Assembly (NCBI GenBank): GCA_006176705.1
Contig: QRFJ01000055.1
Span: 1,178,001-1,242,000 of the forward strand
DNA: 64,000 nt
Source: Cocos nucifera
Taxonomy: Eukaryota > Streptophyta > Magnoliopsida > Arecales > Arecaceae
Direction of reading: 5' to 3'
Part shown: piece after piece, positions 21,993 to 34,039 of the stretch
Layout: each line of letters starts with the position of its first letter
Numbering within the stretch: the stretch's first letter is position 1
The notes under the pieces: model-generated
Databases searched by the model: none
What the model was told of the DNA's origin: nothing
What the model saw: the letters and a program-made list of their open reading frames with translations, nothing else
Program-made: the position numbers and the translations under genes

Positions 21993-23837
21993 AATACATG
22001 TTATTTTTCATGAAACTAATGATCTTCCATCAAGAAAGAGTGAAAGTATTGATGATGCAGATCCTCTTATAGAAGGGATGAATGAGCTCACCCTAAAGGA
22101 CTCAATAATTTAAAATGAAGAAGATCATGAAAACAAGTAAGAGGATGAAAATAAAGAACAACAAGAATAACCTCAAGGTACAAATGATCTACCAAGAGAA
22201 TGGAGGTATGACCACAATCATCCTAAAGAATTAGTTATTGGTGATCCTACACATGGGGTAAGAACTCGTTCTTCACTTACAGATGCATACAATCATTTTG
22301 CATTTATTTCTCATTTTGAACCTAAAACCATAGATGAAGCTGAAAAGATTATAATTAGATAATGCAATGCAAGAGAAACTTAATTAATTCAAAAAAAATA
22401 ATGTATAGACTTTAGTATCAAGACCTAAAAATCATCCAATAATTGACACAAAATGAGTATATAGGAATAAATTAGATGAAAATAAAAATATAATTAGGAA
22501 TAAAGCAAGATTGATTGTAAAGGATTATAATCAAGAAGAAAAAATTGATTTTGATGAGACCTTTACACCTATTGCTAAATTAGAAGAAATTAGACTTTTA
22601 CTTGTTTATGCATGCTTTATGAATTTTATGTTATTTCAAATGGATGCCAAAAGTATTTTTCTAAATAGTTATATTGTTGAAGAAGTATATGTAGAATAAT
22701 CCCCCAATTTTTAAAATCATGCTTTTCCCAATCATGTTTTCAAATTAAATAAATCATTATATGGTTTAGAACAAGCACCTAGGGCTTGGTATGAAAGGTT
22801 AAGTAAATTCTTGCTGAATAATAATTTTTCAAGAGAAAATATAGATACAACTCTTTTCATTAAAAGAGATCATATCTTAGTTATACAAATATATGTTGAT
22901 GATATTATATTTGGGTTTACTAATGAAATTTTATGTCAAGATTTTGCTAAGCTCATGCAGAAAAAGTTCAAGATGAGCTTGATGGATGAACTAACATTCT
23001 TCCTCGAATTTTAAATCAAACAAATAAGGAAAGGGATCTCCATTATCCAAAGTAAGTACATAAGAGAGCTACTCAAAAGATTTGAGATGGAGAGCTCTAA
23101 AACCATTGGCACCCCCATGAGCCCATTATGTAAACTTGACAAGGATGAAGGAGGTAAAAGTGTTGATCTAAAACTTTATAGAGGCATGATTGGTTATTTA
23201 TTATATTTAACTACTAGTAGACCTGATATCATATTTAGTATTGCTTATGTACTCGTTTTCAATCTAATCCAAAAGAATCATATTTAAATACTATTAAAAG
23301 AATACTTAAATACCTAAAAGAAACTCAAACCCTAGGATTATGTTATTCTAAGAATTCATCTATTGACTTAATAGGATATTCAAATGCAGATTTTGCTGGA
23401 TGTAGATTAGATAGAAAAAGCACTAGTAGAACTTGTTAATTTCTAGGAGTTAACTTAATCTCTTGATTTAGCAAGAAGCAAAATTCGATGGCATTGTCTA
23501 TGATCGGGACTGAATACATTGCAGCCGAAAGTTGCTATGCTCAAATCTTGTGGATTAAGCAATAACTAGAGAATTTTGGCATCAAACTTAACAAAACTTT
23601 CATAAGATGTGATAATACTAGTACCATTAATTTAACTAAAAATCTAATTTAATACTAGATCAAAACACATTGAAATTAGGCATCATTTTATAAGAGAACG
23701 TGTCCAAAATAATGATATATTTTTTGGTTATATTTGTACTAAAAAATAATTGATAGACATCTTTACCAAGGCCTTAAGTGAGGATAGATTTTGTAAAATT
23801 AGGAGAGAATTAGGAATTTTTGATCCATTAGCCTAAA
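21993..23837 (+). pseudogene. Sirevirus 1 RT-RNase H
   Basis: Continuation of the Sirevirus polyprotein. The integrase-RT linker (PREWRYDHNHPKELVIGDP, near 22192) leads into RT: FDETFTPIAKLEEIRLLL (near 22550), QMDAKSIFLN, SLYGL, and catalytic YVDDIIFGF (YVDD at 22892). RNase H follows (EYIAAESCYAQILW near 23511, RCDNTS near 23608) and the frame closes in FDPLA at about 23835. Several TAG/TAA stops and frameshifts are scattered through it (for example near 22361, 22698, 23012 and 23440), so it is dead. Motif order and spacing match the family. Confidence 0.9.
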
Positions 23838-24442
23838 CATCTTTTTGATTTCAAGTTCATTTCTGTCGAAATCACCTTAAACCAAATCTTAAGCTTAATT
23901 CTTATCTTTCAATCTTTAAAAGGCTTAAATTTACACTTCCTTTGATCAATCTCATGAATAAAATTATACTCTTGAAGTTTTAAATTTTTCTAGAATTTTC
24001 TCATCATTTTTATGAAAATTTTTGTACCATGGGTCAACCTAAGGGACGACCCTAGGGCATTTTCGTAATTTGTCCAAAACCTTTTGGGTGGCCTTCTTTT
24101 TCTTGGAATTTCTTTTCGGTTGAATAGGCCGACCCATTATTTTTTCTATTCATCGTCCCACCGAACAAAGCCCTCTCCCTTTCCACTCTCTCAACTGAAC
24201 AACTCTCTAAAAATCCCCCTTCCCACCTAGATCTCCTCCCTAAATCGCCTCTAAGGAAGCCAAATCCCTCTCTATCTCTTCTCCTTTTGGGTGGATTCGT
24301 GGCGTCAAGCTTACCCTAGTTTCAAAACCCTCTTATCCAAACCAGCGGCTTTTCTTCCTAAAATCCTTCCTGTCCCTCTCAAAATCTCTCCCATTTCACT
24401 CTCCTTAAGACTCTTAATTGGGATTCAAGGTTTCTTTACTCT

Positions 24443-26050
24443 CAATGGCCCCGAAGATGAAGTTTGCCATAGAGGAGGAAGTTGGTTTGTGTTTTGGAGG
24501 AAGAAGCTCGCCGAAAAAGAATGGCAGTCGAGCCCTCTCCTGCTCTAGTTCCAACATCCTCACCATCTCCTATTAGTCTAAACAAGGTACCTCTTTCTGA
24601 TCACAAAGTAGAATCTGGGAAGGACATAGATTTTAAGTTTTTTGAAAAAGAAGGGTTCACTATTGGATCAAAAATCCAAAATTAGGGATGGGAGTTTTAC
24701 TGTCTATTGAAGGAGAATGCATATGTTGATCTGGTTAGAAAATTTTATTTAAATTTAAATTACTCCAATGGAACAGTTAGGTCTTCGGTGAAAGGTGTTG
24801 ATATAGTTCTTGATCTATTTTATTAGGAAGAAATCCTGCACCTACCTTGTAAGGGTTATACTGGTATGGAACTCATAAACAAAGAAGATGGAGTAAGAGT
24901 TATTTTAGGAAGAGAATTTACTAATAGTTTAAATGAGTTAAAAGTAAAGATTCTTTTAGTAGAAATGAGGCTGTTGCACCACATGGTGACCAAATTATTT
25001 ATCCCTAGGAGTGGTAGGCATGATTTATTATCTAATAGGGACATATGCATTATGTACCATGGGATCACTGAGACCCCCTTGAACCTTCCTACTTTGATGA
25101 TTGAGGCCATAAGGGAGATACTAAATAGATCAAAGGCTCACTTGCCTTATGGTATGACCTTTATTTTAGTCTTTAGGAGGTTCAGAGTCTGTTTTGAGGG
25201 GGAGGCAATCACCAGGTTATTACACATTGATATCATCAACCGCCACACACTACACCACATGGATTTTCAAAGACTAATGGTAATTGGTCGAAAGGTGTTG
25301 AGGAGGAGGAGAGAGTAGATGATGGACCATCTTCACCTTCTCATGATCATAGAGCATCTCCTGATATTTAGTTTGTGTTTAATCATGAGGTTGGTCCCTC
25401 AAAGTCAGTAAGAAGGGATGCACTTATACCACCAGATAGGGAGTAGAGATATAGTTGCTAGATTTTTAGATGGCCAGCTATGGATGATTGCTGACCTATT
25501 GTCTCAATTGATTGCCAACATTTTATCACAGTGGATTGCAGATTTCTTATCTCGACAGATGGCTAGTTCTACTCAGAGAAAAAGTTCTCATTTTGTCCCA
25601 TCTTCTGATCAGACTATGATCCCTCATGTCTTTACTATTTTTTAGATACTTTTGGCTCAGTTTGCACGGCTTGAGAAGCTCGAGGGATGTGTTTTGAGGC
25701 TGACTGGCAAGGTCTTGGATCTTCAGAGGCAAGTATTAGCTCTGGCCCATCCATAGCCTCGAGGAGATGTCATAGAGATATCAGACTTTTCTACAGAGAC
25801 AGCCAGACTTTGTGGTGTCCTAGAGGATGATTTTGATTTTCTAAGAAAAGAGTTTAGAGACTCCAGTGATACCTTATCTACCTAGATTGGTACTCTCATG
25901 CAGTCTATGTCAAGAGCATTGAGATACTTGGACACCATCCAGATTGCCCTCCTTGCCCAGCCTATTTCTTCTCAGGCTCTCGAGCCATCTCGTCCAACTA
26001 CTCGAGCCTGCACTCTGAGGCAGACATGGTTAAGGACGTGCCCCTGGCTT
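24443..26050 (+). pseudogene. Sirevirus 1 env-like gene (plant transposon protein domain)
   Basis: An extra gene downstream of pol, as in Sireviruses. It starts MAPKMKFAIEEEVG at 24443 after a 600-bp non-coding spacer. After frame changes the conserved part reads FFEKEGFTIGSKIQN (24640), RKFYLNLNYSNGTVRSSVKG (24737) and an open block 24866-25318 (GREFTNSLNELKVK, FIPRSGRHDLLSNRD, LPYGMTFILVFRRF). This resembles the domain called putative plant transposon protein. The tail is Ser/Pro/Glu-rich (PSSPSHDHRASPD near 25328), then loses frame. I see no signal peptide or clear membrane anchor. Function in the family is unknown; the name env-like is by position. Stops and shifts make it a pseudogene. 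Confidence 0.75.
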
Positions 26051-26815
26051 TGATCTTGATACTCCTCATCACATTTCTCTCTCTTCATCTGATTCTAATA
26101 CATCCAGCTGTGATCTCTACTAGATCTAGTTTAGTAATATATGTGTTAGTTTATGGCCTTGTATCTTTTAGTTATTTATATATGTGATGGTTAAGTCATG
26201 GTTGGTTGTAATTTTTGGATACCCATGACTTCTAAAGGTATTAATGACTTATGTATGTTTATGTTCTGACTCTTATATGTTTTGATGACTTTATGTTCTA
26301 GTTGTGTGTGGAATGTCTATATATATGATGATATCATTTGGATGATGTTAGAATTAACTCTTATGAATGGTTTAAGATTCCTATTATAGTATGCTGTAAA
26401 TACTATCTTGCTTGCCCTATATGATTGCTATATGTCTTGTTTTTTTTATAAACTCTTATTTTAATAGAAAAACATATGGAATAATATAAGAGAGAGGCTT
26501 TTTCTCTTTTTCTCTTTAAAAATCTCTCAAGATCTTAATTGATGATGTCAAAAAGCAAGAGTAGAGAAATAAAATTGGGCAATAAGCAAAGCAAAATTGA
26601 CAAAGCAAAAACAAAATTGACAAAGGCTATAAGTAATTTAAATTGTCAAACTACTTATGATGCACTTTACTACTCTTAATATATTTTAGTCAAATAATAT
26701 TCAAGTAAGTGATGTATCATATTTCTTCAAATATTTGAAACTCTTAATTAATGCTTCTACATGTTGTATTTTTGCTTATGCTCAAGTATTTTATCATCAT
26801 CAAAAAGGGAGAGAT
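26051..26815 (+). other. Sirevirus 1 3' untranslated region and polypurine tract
   Basis: AT-rich sequence without an ORF between the env-like gene and the 3' LTR. It ends in CAAAAAGGGAGAGAT (26801-26815), a good match to the conserved Sirevirus purine tract, with the LTR starting at the next base. Confidence 0.75.
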
Positions 26816-28020
26816 TGTTGCTATAAGAATTAATTTTGATGATTACAAAATATTTGAGGGGATTACTAATTATTTTGGCTTGAAAAAAGATTTATTGTAT
26901 TTTAGGAGCAAAATCCTAAATTCATTCTAAGTCGAAAGCCTCAAGAGCAAGAACAGAAGATTTGTGATCTATTGGAGGCAATTTCATATTTTTTGGATGT
27001 ATAAATTGATAGAAAATCAAGCTTAAAAAAAAGGGTCGACCCCTATCAAAAGGGGCTGATTGGCATGCTATTCTTTGGCTGGCACACCAAAGGGGATGAC
27101 CCTGAGGTCAACCCCTGGCACAGGGATTGACCTTTACTGTTCCAAAGGTCAAAAATATAGAATGTGGGATTTTCAATTTTCTATCATAAAGGTTGACCCC
27201 TACAATGGAAAAACTCTACAATGACTATTTTTCAGTCCATTTTGGCCATATTTAATGCACATTTAAAGCCCTCCAATAGCTTTAATCCTACCTAGATTTT
27301 TTTCTAACACTTATTAAAGATATAAAGACTCAAAAAGGATGAAAGAAAATAAAAAATTTAAGCATTCATTTCAGCTCTAAGCAAAAAGTTCTCTTCAAGC
27401 AAAGAAGCTTTCATTTCAAGCTCACCAATTCCTCAAAAGCTCATTCAAGTCTTCAACAATCTTGAGGAAAATTAGAAAAGCTTCCTCTTTGTTGTGTAAA
27501 GTATTCTTAAAGCATTTATTTGCTCATTTAAGAGACTTGAGTTATATTTATTGATATTAACTCTTATTCTCTGCTCTTTAAGTTGTTTTAAGTTTTGGAA
27601 GGATTCTAAAACTTAGAAAGATTTATCCAAATCTTGAATCGGATTGTATTGGGTTTGCTTGTATCTTGAAAATAAGTGTTCTAGCTTGGGATAGCTAGGG
27701 TTGGAAGTTTCCAACGTTGTATTCAGTTTGAATATATTTAGTAGATTTAAATTTTAAAATAGAAGCTTGGGGAGTGGATGTAGGTGCAGGATTGGGATCG
27801 AACCACTATAAATCTTATTTGTTTGTGGTGTGCTTGCCCTTTCTCTATCTTTACTTTGTTATACACTTGCTCTCTTGGCATTCACTTCTTCTCTATACTA
27901 TAAATCACTTATCACATATCACTTGCATATCATCTTATAATCTTTATAACTTAAAATTAGTTTTAAAATTTTAGAAACCCAATTCATCTTCCCCCTCTTA
28001 GGTTGCATAGCTAGGCAACA
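26816..28020 (+). repeat. Sirevirus 1 3' LTR
   Basis: A 1205-bp LTR beginning TGTTGCTATAAG, then the lineage-typical TTTTGATGATTACAAAAT, with internal gtcgacccc and gtcaacccc motifs (27035-27200). It ends ...TAGGTTGCATAGCTAGGCAACA. The end at 28020 is supported because the flank switches abruptly to a minus-strand reading frame of another element. Confidence 0.85.
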
Positions 28021-28343
28021 CTCAGTAAACTGACAAAAATGACCTGGGGGAGGAGAGCAAGCTCGACCACTTGGCCTAGAAAGTTCTAGCTCATACTCCA
28101 AAGATATCACATACCGAATCCTTGTCAAAGAAAGATCCTCAAGTTGAAGCAAGGAACAGTGCTAGGGACAAAAGGGGGATGAGGTGCTTCTACGGGATCA
28201 ATTGATTTCTTAAGACCCAAGTCCATCAAGTCTAAGCATGCCAGGCTCTTTAAATCGATCGACCAGGACCCTGCGAAAGACATGCAAATCAAACTAAAAC
28301 TTGAAAAAAGATTTTGAAAATCAAAAAGAAAAATGGGGAGCAA
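28021..28343 (-). pseudogene. Antisense ORF fragment of Tat-type gypsy 1
   Basis: The minus strand from 28343 to 28021 encodes the start of the protein that many Tat-lineage gypsy elements carry antisense between pol and the 3' LTR (database name: putative gypsy type transposon / Transposase_28). Visible pieces are DPVEAPHPPFVPS, then a one-base shift, LTRIRYVISLEYELEL and RPSGRACSPPPGHFCQF. A splice-acceptor-like tttcgcag precedes the coding part on the minus strand (near 28275), with a possible upstream donor near 28423. The Sirevirus LTR cuts the frame at 28020. The function of this protein is not established in any member I know. Confidence 0.65.
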
Positions 28344-28896
28344 AGCCTCTCAAGAAAATTGAAGGGTTAGAGTTTGAAAAATAACAAAATAACTAAGAGA
28401 AAGTTTGGGCACTAACCTAAAATGGTTCGAGATGGCAAGAAAGAAACCAATAAGGCGTGAAAGGAATGGGAAGCAATTATGGTAAGAGAAAATCGCAGAA
28501 AGGGTCGAAGCTCTTGGATGGGAAGAAGGCAGAGACCAGGAAGACAGAGATACTCAAGAGTAGAATAAGATGCCAAAAGGGAGGAAAGGATTTAAATACC
28601 TCAGGGAGACCCAGCACAATTATGTTTATGGGTTCTTCCTGCCCGATCTCCATTGGACGTGTGTCCCACTTATCGTGGTGGCTGGCAGGGCCTTAATAAT
28701 GCCATACCTCAAGCATCTCTTCAATGAAAATTTTGAAATTTATTTTTTCGGATCATCTCATGCTGAAGAAACATTGGTGCCAGTGTAGATAACGCCAAAA
28801 CTTTGCCTTACGAAAGTGGGAGGATGGATAAGAACTTCAGCACTTGCATTTGTACTTTCTTCTTTCGAACTTCAAACTTGGGAGTGGGGGGACTAG

Positions 28897-30325
28897 TGTT
28901 GATGATAAATCTACTCTTGCTAAAGTTCAACAAGATGCCCAGCCTTGGGATGGTCCTGTCTGACATGGCGTCCATAACCGAACCTCGATCCATATAAGTT
29001 CTGGCTCCAATTCACTCCAAGAAAGCCGACCTCCAACTCATGCAAGTCGGACAATACTTGATTTTGATAGTCAACTCCTTTGGATTACCGCATGACCTAA
29101 AAGGCATTACGAGCCTCACCCCGATGAGCTTGAATAATAAAGGCAGCCAATTTTCTCCACTATAAGCAGTTAACCCCCTCTAGTTGAATCCCTTTCAGAC
29201 AAATCTAGACAATGAAAGCAGTCACCTAAGTAGTCAAATGCAAGGTATCCAGTCCCTGAGCAGCCTAGCCCAGCCGACCTTGGGGATGGCCAAACTTCTT
29301 TCCATGTAGATCTTCTTCAAGCCGAATCTCACCATCGACAATTAGATCTCACGATAAGAATCACAAGTTGATAGAGCTTCTCCCTAGACGAGCTTCTATA
29401 TCCTATTGCAAGTGGTGGATCTCGACATTCCTATGTCAGGAACTTTGAATGTGTAATCTGGCATTGACAAAGGGACCTCATCTTCAAAATAAGTTTGAAC
29501 TTCTCCAAAAATCCATCATAGTTCTAAATCGATGAATCCACCATCCTTACCAACCTTTTACCCAGATGGTTATTCACTTGTGAACAACCTCAAAAGTGGC
29601 CAAACTCTAGAGGAATAGTAGAGACTCGCCAGAGTATTTTGATGGTGTCCGTCTATCACAGTTACCAACTAGCTCCTGATCCAGATGAATTCCTTTCGGT
29701 GGTGAACTGGATCTTCATTCAGATTCCTTCAAGTCTTTTAGACGAACTTCCTCCAGTCATCTTCCAAACTCCTTTCATAGACAAGATAACCACCTTACAT
29801 CCAGAACATCGATCGAGCAGGCTTAAACAGCAGGAGGACCTTGGCATTTATGCAAATTCAACCTCTAATACAGTGGATATCAGTCAACATATAGATGACC
29901 TTGGAGAAGTCTGAATCGCTCCTAAGCTACTGAGAGGTGAAGTTCTTCATTGTCTATAATAGTTTCATTCAAACTTCAACCATTAACCTCCAATGGACTA
30001 GCAAGTCACGATAAAGTATACTACTCTGCATAACAAACTCTACCTGATCTGAACGGCCCACTACCAGGTAATTACGACTATCATCATCAGTTTGTTACCA
30101 GCTCCACCTATATAAAAGATCCTCCAGATACGTTTTCGCTCTAAGCTCTCATTTTCATCTTAATTCTTCTAAGCACTCCATTCTTATTGGCCAGAGAACT
30201 AACTTAAGCATCGGAGGGTCTTGCCAGAGCCATCCATCTTTGGTTTGGACTTCTTCTTGCAGGTCTCGCTGGTGGCCTCATCTCCACCCACTCCAGCAAC
30301 TCCGACATCAGCACCATTTTCTGCA
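28897..30325 (+). repeat. Tat-type gypsy 1 3' LTR
   Basis: It starts TGTTGATGATAAATC after the purine tract and ends near TTTTCTGCA. The last 300 bases align with 61140-61441: ctaccaggtaattacg, tatataaaagatcc (TATA box near 30110), aagctctcatttt, gcatcggagg and ggtggcctcatct are shared. The two LTRs are clearly diverged, so they come from separate insertions. The exact 3' base is uncertain by a few positions. The short open frame at 29639-29914 is not supported by any motif. Confidence 0.75.
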
Positions 30326-30900
30326 CCAACACCAATATTAAATAAGTATAGGCAAATAGGTTAATTGCCTATGTTTCAATTTTACATAAGCAATAAGCCT
30401 AATTGCCTATGCAAATATTGCATCGAAAAATGATAAAATTTAATAAAAAAAGAAAAATATTTTTGACACTAAATAAGCATAGGCAATGAGGTTAATTGCC
30501 TATGTTTCAATTTTGCATAGGCAATTACCTCATTGCCTATGCAAATTTAGCATCGACAAATATTTTGCCAAAATAAAAAATTAATAAAAAATATTCATCG
30601 ATGCTAACTAAGTGTAGGTAATTAAGTTAATTACCTATGTTTCTATTTTGTGTAGGCAATTAGCCTATTTGCCTATGCAAATTTTGCTTCGACAAATGAT
30701 TTACCAAAATAAAAAGTTAAAGACCATCCATTATTGATGCTTTGGTTTAAATGCCGATACTATATTTACATCAATAATTATTTTTTCGATGCATTTTTAT
30801 AAGCATAGCTAATTATGCCCATTTTGCCGACATTTTTAGTTTTGCGTAGCTAATTATTCTCTTTACCTACTCAAGATTTTGAATAGGTAAATCTTGCATT
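30326..30900. repeat. Tandem repeat of about 131 bp with internal palindromes
   Basis: At least three consecutive units (starting near 30342, 30473 and 30605) and a degenerate fourth. Each carries inverted pairs of ATAGGCAAT and ATTGCCTAT around TTAA, so each unit can fold. The left edge (caccaacaccaatatt) and right edge (atcttgcattagta) are weakly inverse and CACTA-like, so this may be a small CACTA-derived element. No target duplication is clear. Confidence 0.6.
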
Positions 30901-31969
30901 AGTAAAAGCCCTATATCTTGTAGATAGAAAGGAGAAGAAGACAATGCAGGAGGGATCTTTTCCTCAGGTTGGCTTCTAAATTTCTTTCAAGATTGGTTGG
31001 GCTCTCTTTCTTATTCTTCTTCTTGTCTTAGGTCTTCTAGGTGGGCAATGGAGGTGATGTTGTGCTTCCTGCAATCTTTTATATATCTTCTTTTCTTGCT
31101 TCTTATTCATCTTCTTTGTATGGCTCTAAATGAGGAGGCTGTGATGATTTTTGAATAAGAATTTCACTACATTATTGAGTAGAAAATAATTACTTTTCTT
31201 AATGGCAAGACAAACTTGGATGGTTTGCTACTTTTCTTCTGCAAGCAACCATTTGCAGACATTTTGATTTTTTAGTTGCTGAAAGAATAGTGAATCTGAG
31301 CCTTCTTTTTCCTTTGTCCTTCTCTATTTTTCTAATTTTTGAATTTTCTTTTTAAGATATTATATTTTTAGGGTATCTTTAATTACTTTGCTATGATCAG
31401 TGGTGTTGCTGTTGAAAAATTCTTGGCAAACTAAGATTTCAAAATTGCTATTTTAACTATTGAATGCTAGAAAATCATATGCTTGCATTAGCATTTTTAT
31501 AATGTTCAGGAGAACTACTATACTTACTTTAACTATCGATAACTAGTGTTCTGCTCTTCTTCTTTTCGTCCCTCTCTCCTTCGTCAGTCTTTATTTTCTT
31601 TCCTTTTAACTTATGACAAATTAGGACTTGGAAACTCTCTAATGCTATCTTCTAGACCTTCAAGGAAAATTCCTTATTGCTATACCAAGCTGCTTTGCCA
31701 ACTAGAATTTCTCTAGTGCTAGTAAGTTTAACCATTTCCCTTGAATCATCTAACCTTTTTTTTCCTTTCAATTCTCAAGCTCTCATTCAAAAAAGTGGAC
31801 TTTTGCATGCTAAGTTGAGGAAATTTTATCCTTAATACATCTTAATATTTTATTTATATTTTTTTCCATGTAAAACATGCCCTATTATTCTTTCATAGTA
31901 ATTATTTATTATTATGATTAAAATAAATTTTTAAAAATTTAATTATAATATTTTTAAAAAAATAAAAAA
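30901..31969. other. Unassigned AT-rich stretch
   Basis: About 1.07 kb with many pyrimidine tracts (ttcttcttctt) and no ORF, LTR end or repeat that I recognise. It may be the inside of the CACTA element whose right end is at 32261, but I see no link. Confidence 0.4.
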
Positions 31970-32261
31970 ATTATTAGTGATGATATTAGCAACAAAAAAT
32001 ATCATTGCTAATAATTTTTTAAAATTTTAATTAAAAAATAAAATAAAAAAGTATTAACAATGGCATCTTTCATCACTAATACCATCACTAATTACCATTA
32101 TTAGTGATAAAATTTTTGCCATCGCTAATAATGATAATTATTGATGACGTTATTTTTAATAACTTTTAGCAACGGGATGCAATCATTAATAGTATTAGCA
32201 ATGGCAATCTAGTTATTAGAGATGATATTTAGCCGTTGCTAATAATCTACTTTTTGTAGTG
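31970..32261 (+). mobile_element. CACTA transposon 3, right end
   Basis: Subterminal motifs of the TAGCGATGGC / GCCATCGCTAA kind in both orientations, ending in CTACTTTTTGTAGTG, an inverted CACTA terminus. The motif type is the same as in CACTA 2. The left end is not identifiable in the window. Confidence 0.7.
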
Positions 32262-33567
32262 AAAGGACATGGTATGGCTTGAGCAAGGTCGAATTAGTGA
32301 GCCACCAGATTGGGAGAATAGTGTTTAGTGTAACATCCATTATTACCAATTAATTCTATGATTGAACCAATATCTAAGTCTCAAGAAAGAAGAAAAGATC
32401 AGTAAAGCAAACTAATGGACTTAGTCTTATCCTCAAACACAGTAGACGAAAGCATAAGAAGCCATGAAGGAAGAGGGGCCTATAGAAAAGGAAAGAAAAG
32501 GGAGTCTTTTTTTTTTTTAGAAGGTCCTTCATAGAATTTATAGAAGTATTTATACGAAAGGACCTTCTAAATGGGTCAATTCGAAGCTGACAGGCACAGA
32601 AGAAAAAGAGATGGCCGAAGGCTAAAATTCAAGAAAATAAGCATAAAACCAAACCTAAAATAACTAAAAAGGCCCACCATAACTTTTGGCCCCTAAATTC
32701 TTTCAAGCCCCTAAATAAGGAACCAAGCAAAAGAGGAGAAAAACAAATGGGATAATTTTTGGCCAATATAGCGGCAAGTCTAAGATAGACTTTTACTATC
32801 TTGACTGACTTATAATAGAAAAAGAACTTGTGAAGCCAAACAAGGTAAAAGGCCACCAGTTCTTGATGTGTAAGTGGGAACTTTAGTTGCCATAAGACTC
32901 AATGTAAGATGAATAGCTAGCCATCTTACCCAAATATAGGCTGAAGTTGTTAGCTAGAATGAAAATATCAGACAACTAAAAAATGTTCACCCATCGGCCA
33001 AAGATCTAATAAAAATCCTCGGTCAAGAAGAGTTTGGGTTGACATGCCATGATTGAAGTGGAAAGTATTAGTTAAAGGAGACCAAAACACAATGTGGCCA
33101 GTAATAAGGACTGATTCTCGATCATTTATAAAGTAGAAAATTTTATAAGGTTAGAGAACCCATGCCATTCCCAATTGGCATTTTTATAGGATGAGATTCA
33201 TTGGACCCAACGGTCCAAGAAGGAGAAAATGTAGGCCAAAGGTTTTGAGGATTGGTACCCTCCCAAATAGTAATTTTAAAGTTGAATTGTTGGTATCAAA
33301 AAGCTTCTTTGTGATGAATTGGAAAGATGGAGGAAAAGGACGAAGGCACATCAGAACCAAAGTGGGACTCAAGATAGTAAAGCTACAAGGTTTGGGTATG
33401 AGTCCCTGGGGGCTAACAGAGATGAGAATATTGGAAGCTTTGAGTTCTTTCTTATATTTTTTATATTGCTCTGCCAAAGGAAGGGAGGAAGACACCACAA
33501 AAGAAGCTTGAAATAAAGGATATAGGGGTCAAAGTGAATTAAGGTAGAAGAAGAAGAAGAAGAGACT
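32262..33567. other. Unclassified, probable remnant of an LTR element
   Basis: No protein motif is recognised. There is a 12-base T run near 32511 and a small hairpin around it: AGAAGGTCCTTC at 32519, with GAAGGACCTT-like pairing near 32560. The last 30 bases (ggtagaagaagaagaagaag, 33543 onward) form a polypurine tract before the LTR-like block at 33568. Opposite-strand ORFs at 33184-33511 shadow each other, and I cannot assign either. Confidence 0.4.
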
Positions 33568-34039
33568 TGTTAAAATATGACATATCTTGGAAACTTCAAT
33601 TCAGTATTTGAATATTGAATAACATTTATCATCAAAATCTTGGTAGTTGGTTATTAATTAACTACTGCCGAGGAAAACAGGCACTGAAGTTAAAGTCACA
33701 AATACATTTTATAACCCTCCTATCCATTAGATTAAAAGATGTGGGAGGTGTTGTTTGCACCATAAATTTAAACACACAAGTTTTTTAGGCTTAGAGACTA
33801 GGCGATGGGGGCTGGATGAAAAAGGCTAACCCATGAAGGGCGCGGATGCACTAAATTTAAATGATATCGAGAACTATTTTAGAGAGAGGCAGTTACAAAA
33901 AAGTGAATAAGTTGGGTTGTAACTATATTATGAAATTTATTTAAACCAGATGTAACCACACAAAAAAGAGATCTCAAATTAATGAAAACTCTATTTTATC
34001 TACTTGTTTACTTTATCTTTTGAATCATATTTTATAACA
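33568..34039 (+). repeat. Putative 472-bp LTR
   Basis: It begins TGTTAAAATATGA and ends TCATATTTTATAACA, a 13-base inverted terminus of the LTR kind, and is preceded by a purine tract. The region near the end (aaattaatgaaaactctatttt) looks like the R/U5 of a plant LTR. No matching target duplication is seen (agact versus ttttt), so it is more likely a 3' LTR of a truncated element than a solo LTR. Confidence 0.5.

Larger units (their letters stand above)
4060..28020 (+). mobile_element. Sirevirus copia element 1 (host of nested insertions)
   Basis: This is a Ty1/copia element of the Sirevirus type, seen as four pieces of one plus-strand element: protease/pre-integrase (4060-4296), integrase (16303-17339), RT-RNase H (21993-23837), then an env-like gene, a polypurine tract and the 3' LTR (26816-28020). 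The order pol then env-like gene, and an LTR beginning right after caaaaagggagagat, are Sirevirus hallmarks. The 5' LTR and gag are not in the window; Copia A sits where the 5' part should continue. The LTR end at 28020 falls inside the antisense gene of a Tat-type gypsy element, which is therefore older. The internal region is full of stops. Confidence 0.85.
28021..30325 (+). mobile_element. Tat-type gypsy element 1, 3' end
   Basis: The 3' end of a plus-strand Ty3/gypsy element. It comprises the antisense gene start (28021-28343), a stretch that aligns with 60055-60340 of element 2 (for example catgctgaagaa / catgttgaagaa), a polypurine tract ending gggagtggggggactag (28880-28896), and the 3' LTR. 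The rest lies beyond the Sirevirus, outside the window. It is the oldest layer of the left nest because the Sirevirus is inserted in it. Confidence 0.75.

Noticed and set aside
30342..30740. Regular repeats considered as a CRISPR array
   Set aside because: Units are 131 bp and contiguous, with no spacers, and the window is clearly plant nuclear DNA.
33184..33511. Overlapping ORFs of about 105 codons on both strands
   Set aside because: Neither shows a family motif or supporting context; at least one must be a chance frame.
33568..34039. LTR-like block read as a pararetrovirus promoter
   Set aside because: No viral movement or coat protein motif is nearby, and the terminal inverted bases fit an LTR better.
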